From Dryocosmus kuriphilus (lineage: Eukaryota; Arthropoda; Insecta; Hymenoptera; Cynipidae), in contig CM076195.1 of NCBI GenBank assembly GCA_038277395.1, forward strand, positions 25,258,327 through 25,322,326: a stretch of 64,000 nt of DNA, given 5' to 3'. Positions 12,370-23,439 of this stretch are shown piece by piece; the stretch's first letter is position 1, and the number at the start of each line of letters is the position of its first letter. The position numbers were made by a program, and so were the translations under genes. Under the pieces are notes generated by a model that worked only from the letters and a program-made list of their open reading frames with translations, made no database searches and was not told where the DNA came from.

Positions 12370-12790
12370 TTTTAACAATAGTAAGTTTCAAAAGATTCGT
12401 CGTTCAATCTACCCCTTTTTGAGTCTTCCTGCCTTACTGAAAAATCTTTCACACGATGCGCTGCTTGGCATAGTGTTATTGTATCTGATAAACAATTTTT
12501 TAAGGTTTAAAATATATAGAGAACTTATTATACAAACCTTGATGTTTTTTTTTTAAATTCGCTTTAGTTAACGCATTTTTACCTTGTACGTCTCTCCTTC
12601 TTTGAAATTAAGCTTGTAAAAATTTGCGAATGGTGGCCATTATGGTATGGAGACACAAGTTTCACTATTATCAATCTTTTTATTTTCGCTCTAAGATTCA
12701 GAAGTGCCAGGCATTTCCTGATCCTGATCCCTCGAAACTACGGATTCTTCTGAAGAATTTGTAGACTTCGCTGTTTTTCAGAAGTAAACA
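12370..12790 (-). pseudogene. hAT transposase remnant (N-terminal scrap plus hATC motif)
   Basis: The minus strand at about 12411-12480 translates to NTMPSSASCERFFSKAGRLK, the conserved start of the hAT C-terminal dimerisation region, where the N-T-x-x-P-S-S-A-x-x-E-R-x-F-S pattern is diagnostic. A stop follows and then ERR and LLLL residues that fit the continuation. Upstream (12560-12790) a broken frame reads MPGTSES and FANFYKLNFKEGETYKV, possibly the protein's N-terminal region. The whole catalytic middle is missing, so this is a deletion derivative. It confirms the hAT assignment made from the ends. Confidence 0.75.
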
Positions 12791-13062
12791 TTTTGGGCTT
12801 GGATATAACGCGTTCGTGTTCAAACCAGCGCTAGTAAAGACGTGTGCACGTAAAAGCAAAATATATTAAATTACCAAGTACCTACCGCTACCACTATTGG
12901 TTAGTTCTGTTTGTCGCCAAACAACTTTTCAAGCGCTGATCTGGTCATGTGAAAGTTCAAGGTCTTGCGAATTGAATGATGTAAACAGTTCTATCCTAAA
13001 AAAAATTTTCAATAGTTAGAAGGTAAACCATCCTAAAAAACAGGGGTTTTCAGCCACCTTTT

Positions 13063-13849
13063 TCAAGTCTCGACTTGCACCTGTTCCCATAGCGAGCTCG
13101 ACGTTAGGGAAAATCTGAAACGACTCTCAGATATTCTTTCAATATTCTACAATGCAGTACACCTTTCAAAATTCGAAAATATTTAATAATTTACTTTTTA
13201 CAGGGATTTATTTGCAAGTATTTTATCCTGAGAACAAATGAAGACAGGGTGTGATTTGACGGCTCTATGTGCGTAGTCTTGTGTTATGAGTGCAGTTCAA
13301 TAATTATTAAATTTAAGATAAAATCGCTCTTGCGCGAGAAATATAATTTTGAATATTTCGAAACTTAATAAGTCTTGGCGCATGGGCGGCACAGCAGGTC
13401 AAGAAGCAAAAAAAAGTATCCTTTAGTAGCCAGTCGACTCAGCAGTCAGCGCACCAGATGTGATTGAAGAAAGCAGTGCCGTCTCAATGTCTTCGAGGTA
13501 CAATTTACAGAGTGGGCCATCAGCAAATATAAATCCATTTGAGAATGGTACGGTTTACATAATACTATGTTCATTAACAGTCGCATTAACATTGTTGAAA
13601 TTTTTTCAGTTTTTTAAACAAAAAACTATTTTTCAAAATAATTTATTTATGACTAAAAATTGAATTTAGTGAAGTTCCAGATAATCTTTTGTTCGAGAGA
13701 AGAAGCCTTAATTGATTAAAATTGTATAATTTTAGAATTTTTCATCTGATTTTGTAAATACTTTTAGAAAAAGTACACTATTAAAAAATTGAGTCATTAT
13801 AAAACAGACTTCACCAATCGAATTTTATGTTTATTACGCTTGCTTTTAC
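13063..13849. other. Non-coding stretch between inverted repeat and LINE 3' end
   Basis: No recognisable gene. A 67-codon plus-strand frame at 13460-13663 is not supported by any motif. The LINE 3' end lies near 13850 but has no obvious poly(A) tail to fix it. Confidence 0.45.
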
Positions 13850-13999
13850 GGGGTTGAGGGCCTCCGTTCCCTGTACAATATTTACAGATTCTTACTTACT
13901 ACTTGATACTAATGTATACAATATTAACTTGAACTATGCCTAATTTCATTCGCTCCTTTATGCCTCCAGGGGCTTCCGTTTCCTCTCGCTTTTACCTTT

Positions 14000-14972
14000 T
14001 CAAAACTCATTCTTTAGTCGCGATTCTATATCTTTAATTTCCTTTAATTGGAGTCCCCTTTTGGCTTTATCATATCCCCTGCACCCTGCCCTTTCTCTTA
14101 ATTCTTCCAACTTTTTCATTCCCTTCTCACCTGGTCCATTCTCATCCAAAATCCACCGTATCCTGTCACTCACCCTCTCCCTTCCTGTTTCATCCCCTGT
14201 GCATCTCTCTTCATTCAACCAAATATCTGCCTTCCCTCATACCTTCTCTCATTCTGAACCTCATCACTCTATTCCACTTGATCTCCTTTTGGACTTCTTT
14301 CAGATACTCTGGCTCTGTTTCGCTTTTAACCACACTATACCATCTTTTATATCTTGATCTTACTACGATTTTTCCCCATCTCCCTTCTTCCTGATTTATT
14401 CTCAATTCCTGCTCTACCCGCTGACAGTCTTTATTTACCTCCTTTAACCCACATTCTCTTCTCATCTGTAATCTACCCTCCTCCCATCTCGATCGCTCCG
14501 TGTTACCCCTCTCCTCTTTAATTTGAATTTCCCTTAGACATGCTTGCGCTATCTTACTTCCCTCCCTTTTTTTTAGCTTTTCTTCAAAATTCCATGCTCT
14601 TTTCAGTTGCCTTATTACCATTTTCTCTGCACTCAATTCTTCTCTCAACATATATCCCGGGCAGCTCCAAGTCTCTCTCATAACCCATCTCAAAAATCTT
14701 TCCTGTGCACCTTCTGCCCCTTTGTATTCCCTCCAACCCCAGATCTCTACTTCATAGCTCAGCACTGACCACACTAACATGTCAAACATCCACACTCTCA
14801 TCTTCCAATCATCCTTGAATCTTCTCTTGCCTATATGCCACATTTGTCCTATTATCTTACTCGCACTCTCAATACTCTTTCTTACCTGCAGCTCATCATA
14901 TCCTCCTCCCGATTCAAACCAAAAACCTAGATAACAGAACTCCTCCACTAGTTCTATACTCTCACCATTCAT
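14000..14972 (-). pseudogene. LINE ORF2, post-RT C-terminal region
   Basis: Two overlapping frames. The larger (14972-14211) contains EFCYLGFWFESGGG and later VEIWGWRE, ERFLRWVM and CPGYMLREEL. These match the conserved segment downstream of the RT in insect APE-type LINEs (YLG, then a G-rich loop, then EIWGW..., then PGY..REE). The second (14218-14000) contains GDETGRERVSDRIRWILDEN. Upstream at about 15000-15060 a VNVGKTKMVFFRN-like reading marks the KTK motif that normally follows the YADD box. The YADD box is not intact; only a SYMLAEDE-like remnant is seen near 15110. Confidence 0.8.
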
Positions 14973-15251
14973 CTTTCATTCATACTCTATTTTTCTTCTC
15001 CTATTTCTGAAAAATACCATTTTGGTCTTTCCTACATTTACCGTTAAATTTTTCTCTCTCACATAATCTTCAAACACTCATCATTAAGTTCATCCCTCAT
15101 TCATCTTCCGCTAACATATAGCTCCTCACTTCTTCCTTTCTAGTTTCTCCTCTAAGTCTGCCAACAGGATACTAAATAGAAGTGGACTGAGTGGGCAGCC
15201 TTGCTTTACTCCTCTTCCTGTCCAGAAAGCATCTCCTTTTTGTGCTCCTAC

Positions 15252-15434
15252 TCACACTCTTACTCTGGTTTCCACGAAAAGTTCCTTAATCCTTTCCACT
15301 AGCTCTTTGTTCACTTCCCTCTCTTTCAGGGTTTTCCAGAGCACCTTTCTGTTTACAGAATCAAACGCTGCCTTAAAATTCATAAACAGAGCTAGCAACT
15401 TCACCGTTTTCCTCCCTAGATTCCTATTCACCAT
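15252..15434 (-). pseudogene. LINE reverse transcriptase, motif A fragment
   Basis: A short frame carrying LFMNFKAAFDSVNRKVLWKT, the RT motif A segment. In active enzymes the residue in the position of the N of MNF is the catalytic aspartate (F-x-D-x-K-x-A-F-D), so this copy appears to have Asp replaced by Asn. Neighbouring RT blocks between 15434 and 16290 are scattered across frames. Confidence 0.8.
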
Positions 15435-16293
15435 GTAATTAAGTACCTATACATTGTCAATAGTGCCCATCCCTTTCCTGAAACCCTTCTGGTTATTTGG
15501 AATTATCCTCTATCCTCCACCTGCCCTTCTAGCCTCTTTATTATTCCTGTTCAAATTTTGTATCCCACTGACATAAGTGTGATTCCTCCATACTCCTCTA
15601 TGTTTTTACCCTCTCCTTTCTTAATTAATGGTACTACCATCCCTGTCCACCATTCTTTTGGCCATCCTTCTCTCTTCCAGACCTCACTGCACCACAACTC
15701 ATCCTGTACCCCCTCTCATCCATATTTCAAAGCCTCGTTCTCTATGCCTTCCTCTCCTGTAGCCTTATCTTTTTGAGCTTTTTTATTGCCTCTTTCACCT
15801 CTTCTCTACTTATCTCATTTCCGGCGTGCTCCTTCCCTTCACTTTCTTCCTACCTTCTCCTTTTACCACATTTTCTACTCCCTCTAACTGCTTTTTAAAA
15901 TGCTCCGACCAGTCGCTTATTTTTATCTCCTCGTTTATCCATTTATTTCTTCCTCTTTCCCTGTTTATCACTTCTCACGCCCTACCTTCCTTCACTGCTT
16001 TCCTCAACCTCCTCCTTATACTTGTTTTTCTCTTCTCACTTTTCGTTTAATAACTCCCTATGCACTTTTTTTCTTTTATTATATTCTCTTTTCTCCACGT
16101 TTTTAAGTATTGCTTCATTTTTTCCTTACTCTCTCTACATTTCGCATCCCACCATCCTCTCTTTTTCTCTTCCGGCTCCCCTTGCGGCATTACCTATCCC
16201 TTTATCTTCTCTATCCTTTCCCTTAAATTTGCTACCAGCCTATCCAGATCTTCTTCTTGTGTCCTCACTTCATTCCCGTTCTCCTTCTTTTCC

Positions 16294-16933
16294 TTATATT
16301 TTCGAAGCCCCCCCCCCCCCCCCCCATCTACCCATCTTTGCTTTTTTCTCTGTCATACTCTCTCTTTTAGTGACGATTACCGGAAAATGTTCCGATCTTA
16401 TCTCATCCTCTGCCTCCATTCTTTCTATAAACTTTCTTATCCTTTCTTCTGTCAGAGTGTAATCAATCACTGTTTCTCCTTTTCCTATGTACGTTAAACC
16501 CCCGTCTTCATCATCCCTTGAGTTTCCGTTACATATGAACCATCCTGCCTCTCCCAACAAATTCAAGAGTATTTTACCTTCTCTATCTATTTCTCTGTGT
16601 TTTTCGATTTTCTGCATGTTTCAGTTTCTTCCTCCAATAATTCTCCCCCAGTTCCCCTGTCCATGCGTTTAAATCTCCCCCCATCAACACCAATTCTTCC
16701 TTCTTTTCCACAATCCAATTCTTTATTACGTTCCACCCATTCTCTTCTCTTCTTCTGTATACGCAAACCACGTCAACTCTTATTCTTCCCACCTTTATTC
16801 TCCTAACCATTGTACCCTCCATATATGTCTCTCTCTGTCCACCTTTCTCTTCTATTACTAATTCTTTCCTCACCCCTGAAACCATGCCACCCATTCTCCT
16901 TCCCATCTCATGTTCCTTACTTGCTTCTTGCAC
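16294..16933 (-). pseudogene. LINE endonuclease domain (APE type), frame-broken
   Basis: Two overlapping frames (16933-16583 and 16617-16294). The first reads VDVVCVYRRRE followed by LVLMGGDLNAWTGELGENY, where GGDLNAWTG carries the catalytic Asp and Asn of the endonuclease/phosphatase fold. The second carries GWFICNGNSRDDEDGGLTYI, VIDYTL and SEHFPVIV, the terminal S-x-H motif where SDH is usual. A poly(C) run (about 16309-16325) near the end of the second frame may reflect replication slippage. The normal role is to nick target DNA to prime reverse transcription. Confidence 0.85.
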
Positions 16934-17439
16934 CGTCCATATGTACCCTTTTGGTAAATTTATTTTTTAAGACCCTTCGATTCCTTCTCATTCAACCATG
17001 TCTCGCTCATCATTATGACGTCCCATTTATTTAACTCATCCAAGAAGCGTCTATTTCTTAATCCCTTAAACATTCCAAAACGCTACTTTAACCCCTTTTT
17101 CACCTTCCCTGTCCCCTCTGCTTTCCTTCTTCCTTGTGACCATTCTCCTACTTTCAGTTCCTCTCTGTCTCTCTTCGTCCCACATCCATACTCTCTCATT
17201 CACCGACAATATGTCTCCCAATCCTAACTCTATTCCCTTTCCTCCTCTCCTCCCATGCCGTCTGTTTTATTAGCCATATTTTCTTTAATTAATTCTTTCT
17301 TTTCTCCCCCTAAGCACCTTCTTTTTCTTCATTACCTCTCTCTTCTCCATGTCACTCTCCAGTTTGCCTACGAACACCCTTGCTCTTCCTCCTATCTTGC
17401 TGACCACACTCTTTATTTCCTCCACCCTGAACTGTGCCC

Positions 17440-18422
17440 CTATGTCTCATAAGCTTTTTTACCTCCTTTCCCGTCTCGCTTTCTACTTGCATTCGTTTTA
17501 TCACTACATTTCTCCTTTTCTCTTTCCTCCCCCTCCATTTTCCTTTCTAACCCAAGTAATGTATGTCTCATTCTCTCGTTCTCCTCTCTCAAGTTCACAT
17601 CTTCTTCCTTCCCGTCCCCTATCCCTCGATCTTCACGATTCTCTTCGCGCTCATTTCTGTATTCTAAGTTACGAACTCTCTCCTCCAACTTACTTAATTC
17701 CTTTCTCCTCACTTCCTCTCTTATTCTCAGTCTCTCCTCCATGTTCTCTAATTTTCTTCAGACCTTCTCTTTCTTCTCTTTCCAACAAGTTTCCCACTTC
17801 TTCCATTTTTCTTTCACCTTTCAAAATCACCTCCTCTGTTCCCCTCCCCTCTTTCTTTACCTTCGCGAACCCTTTACATGTTTCCTCTCTCATTTCTCTG
17901 ATCAGCATTTCTATGGTATTATCCTTACTTGCCCTGTCCCTCTCTGTCGATCTTTTTGTCTTCTCTTCGTTTCCGTATCCTCTACCCCTTCTTCTTCCAC
18001 CTCCTCTCTACCCCCTTTACTATCGTCCAATTTTTCTGTCCCTGAAAGCGTCCCTTTATTTTCTAATCGCCACCTTGCTGACAATTCGCTCGACCCCGCA
18101 TTACTCGTTCTCCTGAGTCTCTCGAGGTTTGTCAGCCTGCCTTTTCTGTACTTGTTACGGCGCGCTTCTTCTAAGGTTTCACGCTCCCCCCCCCATTTCG
18201 TGACGTGACGAACCTCTCTCCCTCGTCACTACTTGTTGCGCTTGCCCCCACCATTTCCCTCATTGCACTACTCCGTTCCGACCTCGAGCTCTTATCCGTG
18301 TCCTTACTAGACTCGTATTGCCCTCTGGCGTTCTTTCGCACTGGATTTCTAGAAATCAGCATGTTACCTTGCCAGTGTCCTACCCTACCCAATGGACGAT
18401 CTTCTCCCGCGGAACATTTCAC
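17440..18422 (-). pseudogene. LINE ORF1-like coiled-coil protein, frame-broken
   Basis: Three frames (18422-18171, 17908-17690, 17742-17440) together encode a highly charged protein. A Ser/Arg/Gly-rich head (RSERSSAMREMVGASATS) is followed by long Glu/Lys/Arg heptad-like stretches such as KLEERVRNLEYRN and NERMRHTLLGLERKMEGEE. Position 5' of the endonuclease and the coiled-coil character fit ORF1 nucleocapsid-like proteins, but no zinc knuckle is visible. Assignment rests mainly on position. Confidence 0.6.
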
Positions 18423-19067
18423 CTTCTCGCTCCATTACTTACAAACCACTCACCACTCCTTCCTCCTTCGCACTATTTTCTCTTAAAAACACTAATAATT
18501 AGTAACACACAAAACCTTACCTCACCTTCTGTCTCCCACGTCCCGTGGACAATCATTACCGTACTCTCGGTCCATCTCTTCTGCTTTTATCTAGCATACA
18601 ATCCAACATAAAACTGACTTCGACTCTAACCTCACACACTGAGCATACACCACTTTTTCTCTTTTTTGCCCTTCTTCTACCTTCCGCAACCCTTCCACTC
18701 ATTTACTCACACTCTCTACCTCCTAACACTCCACTCACCACCCTTTTTCACAAAAACCAACAAGATTGCAGAATTTCCAAACGCGTACTGTCATTATCGG
18801 CGCTGGAAACGGAAGCCCCACCAATCGAATCAATGTTTTAATAAAGACGGGAAACTGAACTGAACGGGTGGCTGAAAACCCCTGTTTTTTGGGATGGTTT
18901 ACCTTCTAACTATTGACAACATTTTTTTAGGATACAACTGCTTATATCATTCAATTCGCAAGACCCTGAGCTTTCACATTTGTTTTATTAAAAAATTCTG
19001 GCGCTCTTCGGGAGCGAGGTGTAAGCAAATAAAGTGTAGGGTTACTTCCCATCTCTGCTAGCTAACC

Positions 19068-21529
19068 GGGGAATGAGCTGGAATCTTTTACACCGGAAAG
19101 TGACCGAGATTTTTGTTTCTGATTGTACTGAAATGTAAATTCAACGTGTTTTAATACTGTCTGTTATTACTCTCCGTTTTTTCGATCGCAAAACATCACA
19201 AAGCATTGAAGTCCTTCATCCAAATATTACGATTCAGCTTATTTTAACAGATTTTAGTGTTCCTTGAAACTGTGATCGCAAATTAAATGAAACATTTTAA
19301 AATATAATAAACTACCGCTACTTAGTTTGGGCTTGTTAGCACTTCAAACTTGTTAATTTTGGATAGTATTTTTTATTAATTCCGAGTTTTCTAGATTTTT
19401 AATGAAATGAGCCCGAGGTGAAGTCATTTGCAGTGGTATAGTCCTTAAAAAAGTGGCCTGGCGATACTTTCATAGTAACTTACCAAAAAATTCTAGAAAT
19501 TTACTGAAAAAGGAAAAATACTGCAAAGTTCTCAGAAATTTATGAAAATTACTGTGAATTTATTATTATTCGTAGGAAGCAACTGTCAATTTTTTGAGGA
19601 AATATTTTTCAAATATTGCAGATTGTGTGATGTTCTTCTAATTTTAAATGAAATCTGAATTAATAAACATTTTTCAATGTTTTTGCTCGCATTTTAAATG
19701 TAAATTTGTAAAGAATCGCTCGCAGTAACTTATCAGCATAAATTTACAATTTTTTTCTTGCATTGTACAAGAAGTTGAAGTTTAAGCTCATAAAAAATAT
19801 AATTTTTGATTGCTTATGAGAAGTATGTCTTGAAAGTTAATCTAAAAGAACATTATTTTGCTGGATTGAGTTATGGAATAGTTAACTAAACTCAAAGCAG
19901 ATATTATATATAAAAATAAATTATTCCGGATTTATCAATTAGTAAAATATTAAGTGATTAATGGACCGGCAAAAACGAAAAATCGGTCGGGAAATACCTA
20001 GAATTTTTAAATTCGTCTGTCAGATACTCGATAGACACCTTGATGGCGGTATAAAAAGATTTTATGTATTTTTCTTGGTCTACTTTATATAAATCAGGGA
20101 CTACAACTTATGTTTTCACGGGTGTGAAGGTCGAGACCCCCTCCTCCCCAAGAAAAAACCCGAATTCAAGTTTTCTTTGTTAAAATTCTTGATACATTAT
20201 AAACATACTTCAAATATACCTACGGCTTGTGATACCGTCGATTAATGTTTTTAAATAAAAATAAATCATTTGATAATTGAAATTTAACATTTCCGACAAA
20301 ATTCCGGGTGTGAAATTCCACACTCAGCTGGCACCCTGGGTTTTAAAATAAAAATGAATAATTTGAAAATTGAAATTTAACATTTCAGACACAGTTCCGG
20401 GTGTGGAATGCTCTACACAACCCACAAAAAAGTTGCAGCTCTTAATATAAACAATGTCTTTCAAATTACGAGCTTTTTTTCGATTTTCATAAAACTTTGG
20501 ACTTCTAAAATTTTTCAAGTGAACATTCTAAATAAAAATCAAGTGTCAGTCGAATTCTTTGTTCGTATTTACTTAAAGTTCCCTTAATTCCATTCAGTGA
20601 CGCACAATGGGTTTTTGAATGTGGCAGCAGTTGTCCTCTCTTTGCACTGCCACCCTACCTGCAAGTGAAAAAAATCACATTTTGATTAACAAAAAAAGAA
20701 CAACAGTGTTAGTTTCAAAACTTTTGCTTTATCTTTCAAAGAAAAAATTGCGATTTTTTATGTAGAAAATTTTTTGAATTCATTGGACTCCCACAGACCC
20801 CAAGACTAGAGGGAGGGGCTGCTTTCTCTGCAACCTTCAAATGGGCGCCACTAGTTCGATTTTAGGAATATCCACTTATTTTTGCCTTTCAATAACAATA
20901 AGAGCGAAATTGCGAGCAAGTTCAAGGGTATTTGAAGGGTATTTCGACTTGAAGGATTTCATCGAAATTCAGTCTTTGCGAGGCTAGTTCTAACTTCTCG
21001 TAGTGGACAGCTGGACCTGCACCAATGAATGAGCGAAGACTAAATTCAGGAATTAATTTATTTAGAAATTTAAATAACCAACATAAGTAAAATACTCGGC
21101 ACACGCTAAAAAACATATTGTGTGCGGACAGGATTTAAAGGGTTGCTACAGAACCTGGAAAAGTCATGGAATTTTGAAAAAGTTCTGGAAAACCTGGAAA
21201 TGTTCTGGAAATTTGAAAAAGAACCTAAAATTTTGTATTGGCGTTTATTTTTAAAAATTTAATAATTATTTTAGTACTTTGTTGCGGATTTCTAACATCA
21301 CACGCTACTTTTTTCAACACCCCCGATCGAGAAAATTTCGCGCCAAACACCGCTCCGAAATAGTGACAGGCAGACTGAAGTGAACTCTGCTCCGCGAGTG
21401 CCGCCACCGGCGTATTTCACACATCGCAAACCCGTGTGCGAAATTGCTTTTTCAAAGTGCGGATGCGCGATAATGGCCGCCGGTGTGTGAAGTAACTTTT
21501 CAAGCGGTGTGACGTCGCTGCGTTTATAA
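19068..21529. other. Non-coding stretch with a short duplication
   Basis: No gene recognised. At 20248-20425 an ~92-bp segment is duplicated in tandem (both copies contain AATTGAAATTTAACATTTC and TTCCGGGTGTG). At 21135-21235 CTGGAAA and CATGGAA words recur in a style also seen at 26620-26680 and near 27295, suggesting an unclassified dispersed repeat. Confidence 0.55.
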
Positions 21530-22143
21530 GGGCCGATTCCACCAACTGTGATTAAATTTTAATAATTGATTAACTTAATTTAATCAGCACATTGCTTTCC
21601 ATCACCTTTTAAACCATGATTAAAGAAGCCTTATCGCCGTTTAACTTAATCGGCCATTTTTGGCTGGTTAGCTACTTAACCAGCGATTAACGGGGGTTAA
21701 CATAACTTCAGAGTTGAAGTTAAAGTGTAGTGCGACAGTAGTGTGAAATATGGATGAAATTTATTACGATATTTTATCTTCATCTGATGATGAAGATGTT
21801 TAGCATTGAGATACGAATACGAATATTTAAAGAACGAATTAATTATTTTGAATCTTTGGATGATTTGGATTTCACTATGCGATTTCGTTTATCGAAATTT
21901 ATCTATCGAACATAGATACCGAAATTTATCGAAATTGAAGTTTGAAATCAGCCAGTCAGAATCACCGTTGCAACAGAAACACGCAGAAACTAGACTTATT
22001 GCGAACAGAGCATACGGTTTGCTAACCATTGGTTAAAAATTCATGTTGGAACGCGTCACAAGTTAATCATGATTAAGACGCTGGTTAAAAAATAATCATG
22101 ATTTAATAATCATGGATTTGATCGCAGTTGGTGGAATTGTCCC
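21530..22143 (+). mobile_element. PIF/Harbinger deletion derivative, 614 bp
   Basis: The left end GGGCCGATTCCACCAACTG and right end CAGTTGGTGGAATTGTCCC form terminal inverted repeats that continue inward as diverged GATTAA-rich sequence. The interior carries the start of a Harbinger-type transposase (21750-21905). A 3-bp TWA target duplication is expected; the flanks are TAA (left) and GAA (right), so it is not perfect here. Confidence 0.75.
21750..21905 (+). pseudogene. Harbinger transposase N-terminal fragment
   Basis: ATG at 21750 gives MDEIYYDILSSSDDEDV and a stop (21801-21803). One frame over, from about 21808, the reading is RIFKERINYFESLDDLDFT then MRFRLSKF. This matches the conserved N-terminal stretch of insect HARBI1-like transposases (F-x-E-R-x-N-Y-F-x-x-L-D-D-x-D-F then R-F-R-L-S-K). 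The catalytic DDE region is deleted. It supports classifying the surrounding inverted-repeat element. Confidence 0.75.
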
Positions 22144-23439
22144 GAAGAGTCAGTTCACACATTATTTAGAGGAACATAAAGTGCTTATTTAGAGGCGGGT
22201 GTTGCAAAAACATAATTTTTAAAAATATTTTTATAAACAAATTCTCAATGGTTGAGTTCTTCTCACATCTATATTCAGTTTTCTAACCAGAACTGTTTCA
22301 CAATTGTCTGTAAAGGCATTTTTAAACTACAGGCTTTATCAAACAACTAATATTATACTGTCAATAACAATTTCTATAAACAAATGTCCCAATCGGCCAT
22401 TTCCTCGTAGAAAAAAATTATTTTTTCTTAAATTTTTGATGAAATTAGCTAATTTGTGATAATCAACGAACAAAATTGTTCGAAAAATGATTTTTGTGAT
22501 TGTTATAAACATATTTACAAAAAGTTAGCTTTCTCATTTCTAGTTTATTTCAGCATTTTTTCTGAAAATAAAAGTTCATAAAGCTGAAATGGACAATTGT
22601 CTCATTTTATTTGTTTATATATTGTTGCCCTGAGAACAAAATTCAAAATTTCAAACCACAGTTCTCTTGAAAATATAACACTGCTAATTTTAAAAAAATT
22701 AATAAACAGCCAAATGGGTTATGAATTACGGTCTGTGGTTGACTATGAATAAATTTATTAAAAAGACTCGTAGTTCTTTAATTGAAATTTATTTACCTTG
22801 AAGTGATAAATCGAGCTATCATTTTGTTAGAAATCTAAAAGACTTGATTTTTGTTTCTAATTATCATATTTGAAGCGTGCTGTACAATACATTATGCGCC
22901 ATTCGGATGATTTTACGCTTTGAGAGCACGGTGCACTTAGTGATTATAGATTTTTTAAGCAAATAAACAACTAAACTTATTTAGATATCTTTTAGGGATC
23001 AATATTGTAAGTACCAAATTTATTCATATTAATGGGATTAATCTATTGGCCTATTTAAAAACCTTGAGACGATTCTAAACGTCCCCGCATTCACATTAGA
23101 ATAGGAAGGACAGAGAAGCGTCAAATCAACAGAAGACAGTAAATGCAGTTTGAACGACTACCCTCAGAAATTATCAATATTAATGAGGAATGTTCAAAAT
23201 GATGCATAACTATTACTAAAATTGTAATTATCCTAGGGGTAAAATCGACAAATATAATCAAAAGTTACTCGAGTTATGTTCTCGCCAAAAGTATATAATT
23301 CATAATTCTCTAGATCTTGTCGTTGACGAGACGTTATAAATGAATAACGTTACAACCTTCTATAATCGACTGTATTTATAGTGAATACAAATAATTTTTC
23401 TAACGTTTGTGATAGACACGCTTTTCTAATTTTGGGAAT
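22144..23439. other. Non-coding stretch, no gene seen
   Basis: AT-rich sequence without repeats or open frames that I can support. Confidence 0.5.

Larger units (their letters stand above)
13850..18850 (-). mobile_element. Decayed non-LTR retrotransposon (LINE, endonuclease + RT type), ~5 kb
   Basis: On the minus strand, in order, are an ORF1-like coiled-coil protein (18422-17440), an apurinic-type endonuclease (16933-16294), a reverse-transcriptase core fragment (15434-15252) and a long post-RT region (14972-14000). This is the standard layout of an APE-type LINE. The plus strand is strikingly pyrimidine-rich, reflecting purine-rich Lys/Glu/Arg codons on the coding strand. Frames are broken by many indels, so the copy is dead. 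The 5' end near 18850 (minus-strand TTCAGTTCAGTTTCCC) abuts the inner edge of the right inverted repeat. Confidence 0.88.
12948..18982. repeat. ~115-bp inverted repeats bracketing the LINE
   Basis: The left arm 12948-13062 and right arm 18866-18982 are about 85-90% reverse complementary by eye, sharing GGTCTTGCGAATTGAATGAT, CAATAGTTAGAAGGTAAACC and ACAGGGGTTTTCAGCCACC. They could be the long terminal repeats of another DNA element inside the hAT unit, or the subterminal inverted repeats of the hAT itself pushed apart by the LINE. No target duplication was identified outside the arms. Confidence 0.8.
10861..19059 (-). mobile_element. hAT-superfamily transposon unit, 8.2 kb, with nested insertions
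   Basis: The unit begins CAGAGATGGGTAAGTTAC at 10861 and ends with the inverted GTTACTTCCCATCTCTG at 19043-19059. Both sides carry the identical 8-bp direct repeat CTAGCTAA (10853-10860 and 19060-19067), the target-duplication length of hAT elements. GTTACTTTTTT-type subterminal repeats follow the left end, interrupted by the mariner, and resume near 12222-12290. A remnant of the hAT dimerisation domain lies at 12370-12480 on the minus strand. The original element was probably a short deletion derivative; most of the 8.2 kb is later insertions (mariner 10885-12219; LINE about 13850-18850). Confidence 0.9.

Noticed and set aside
15558..18863. Many plus-strand open frames rich in Ser, Leu, Phe and Pro
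   Set aside because: They are complements of purine-rich LINE coding sequence on the minus strand; composition and position explain them.
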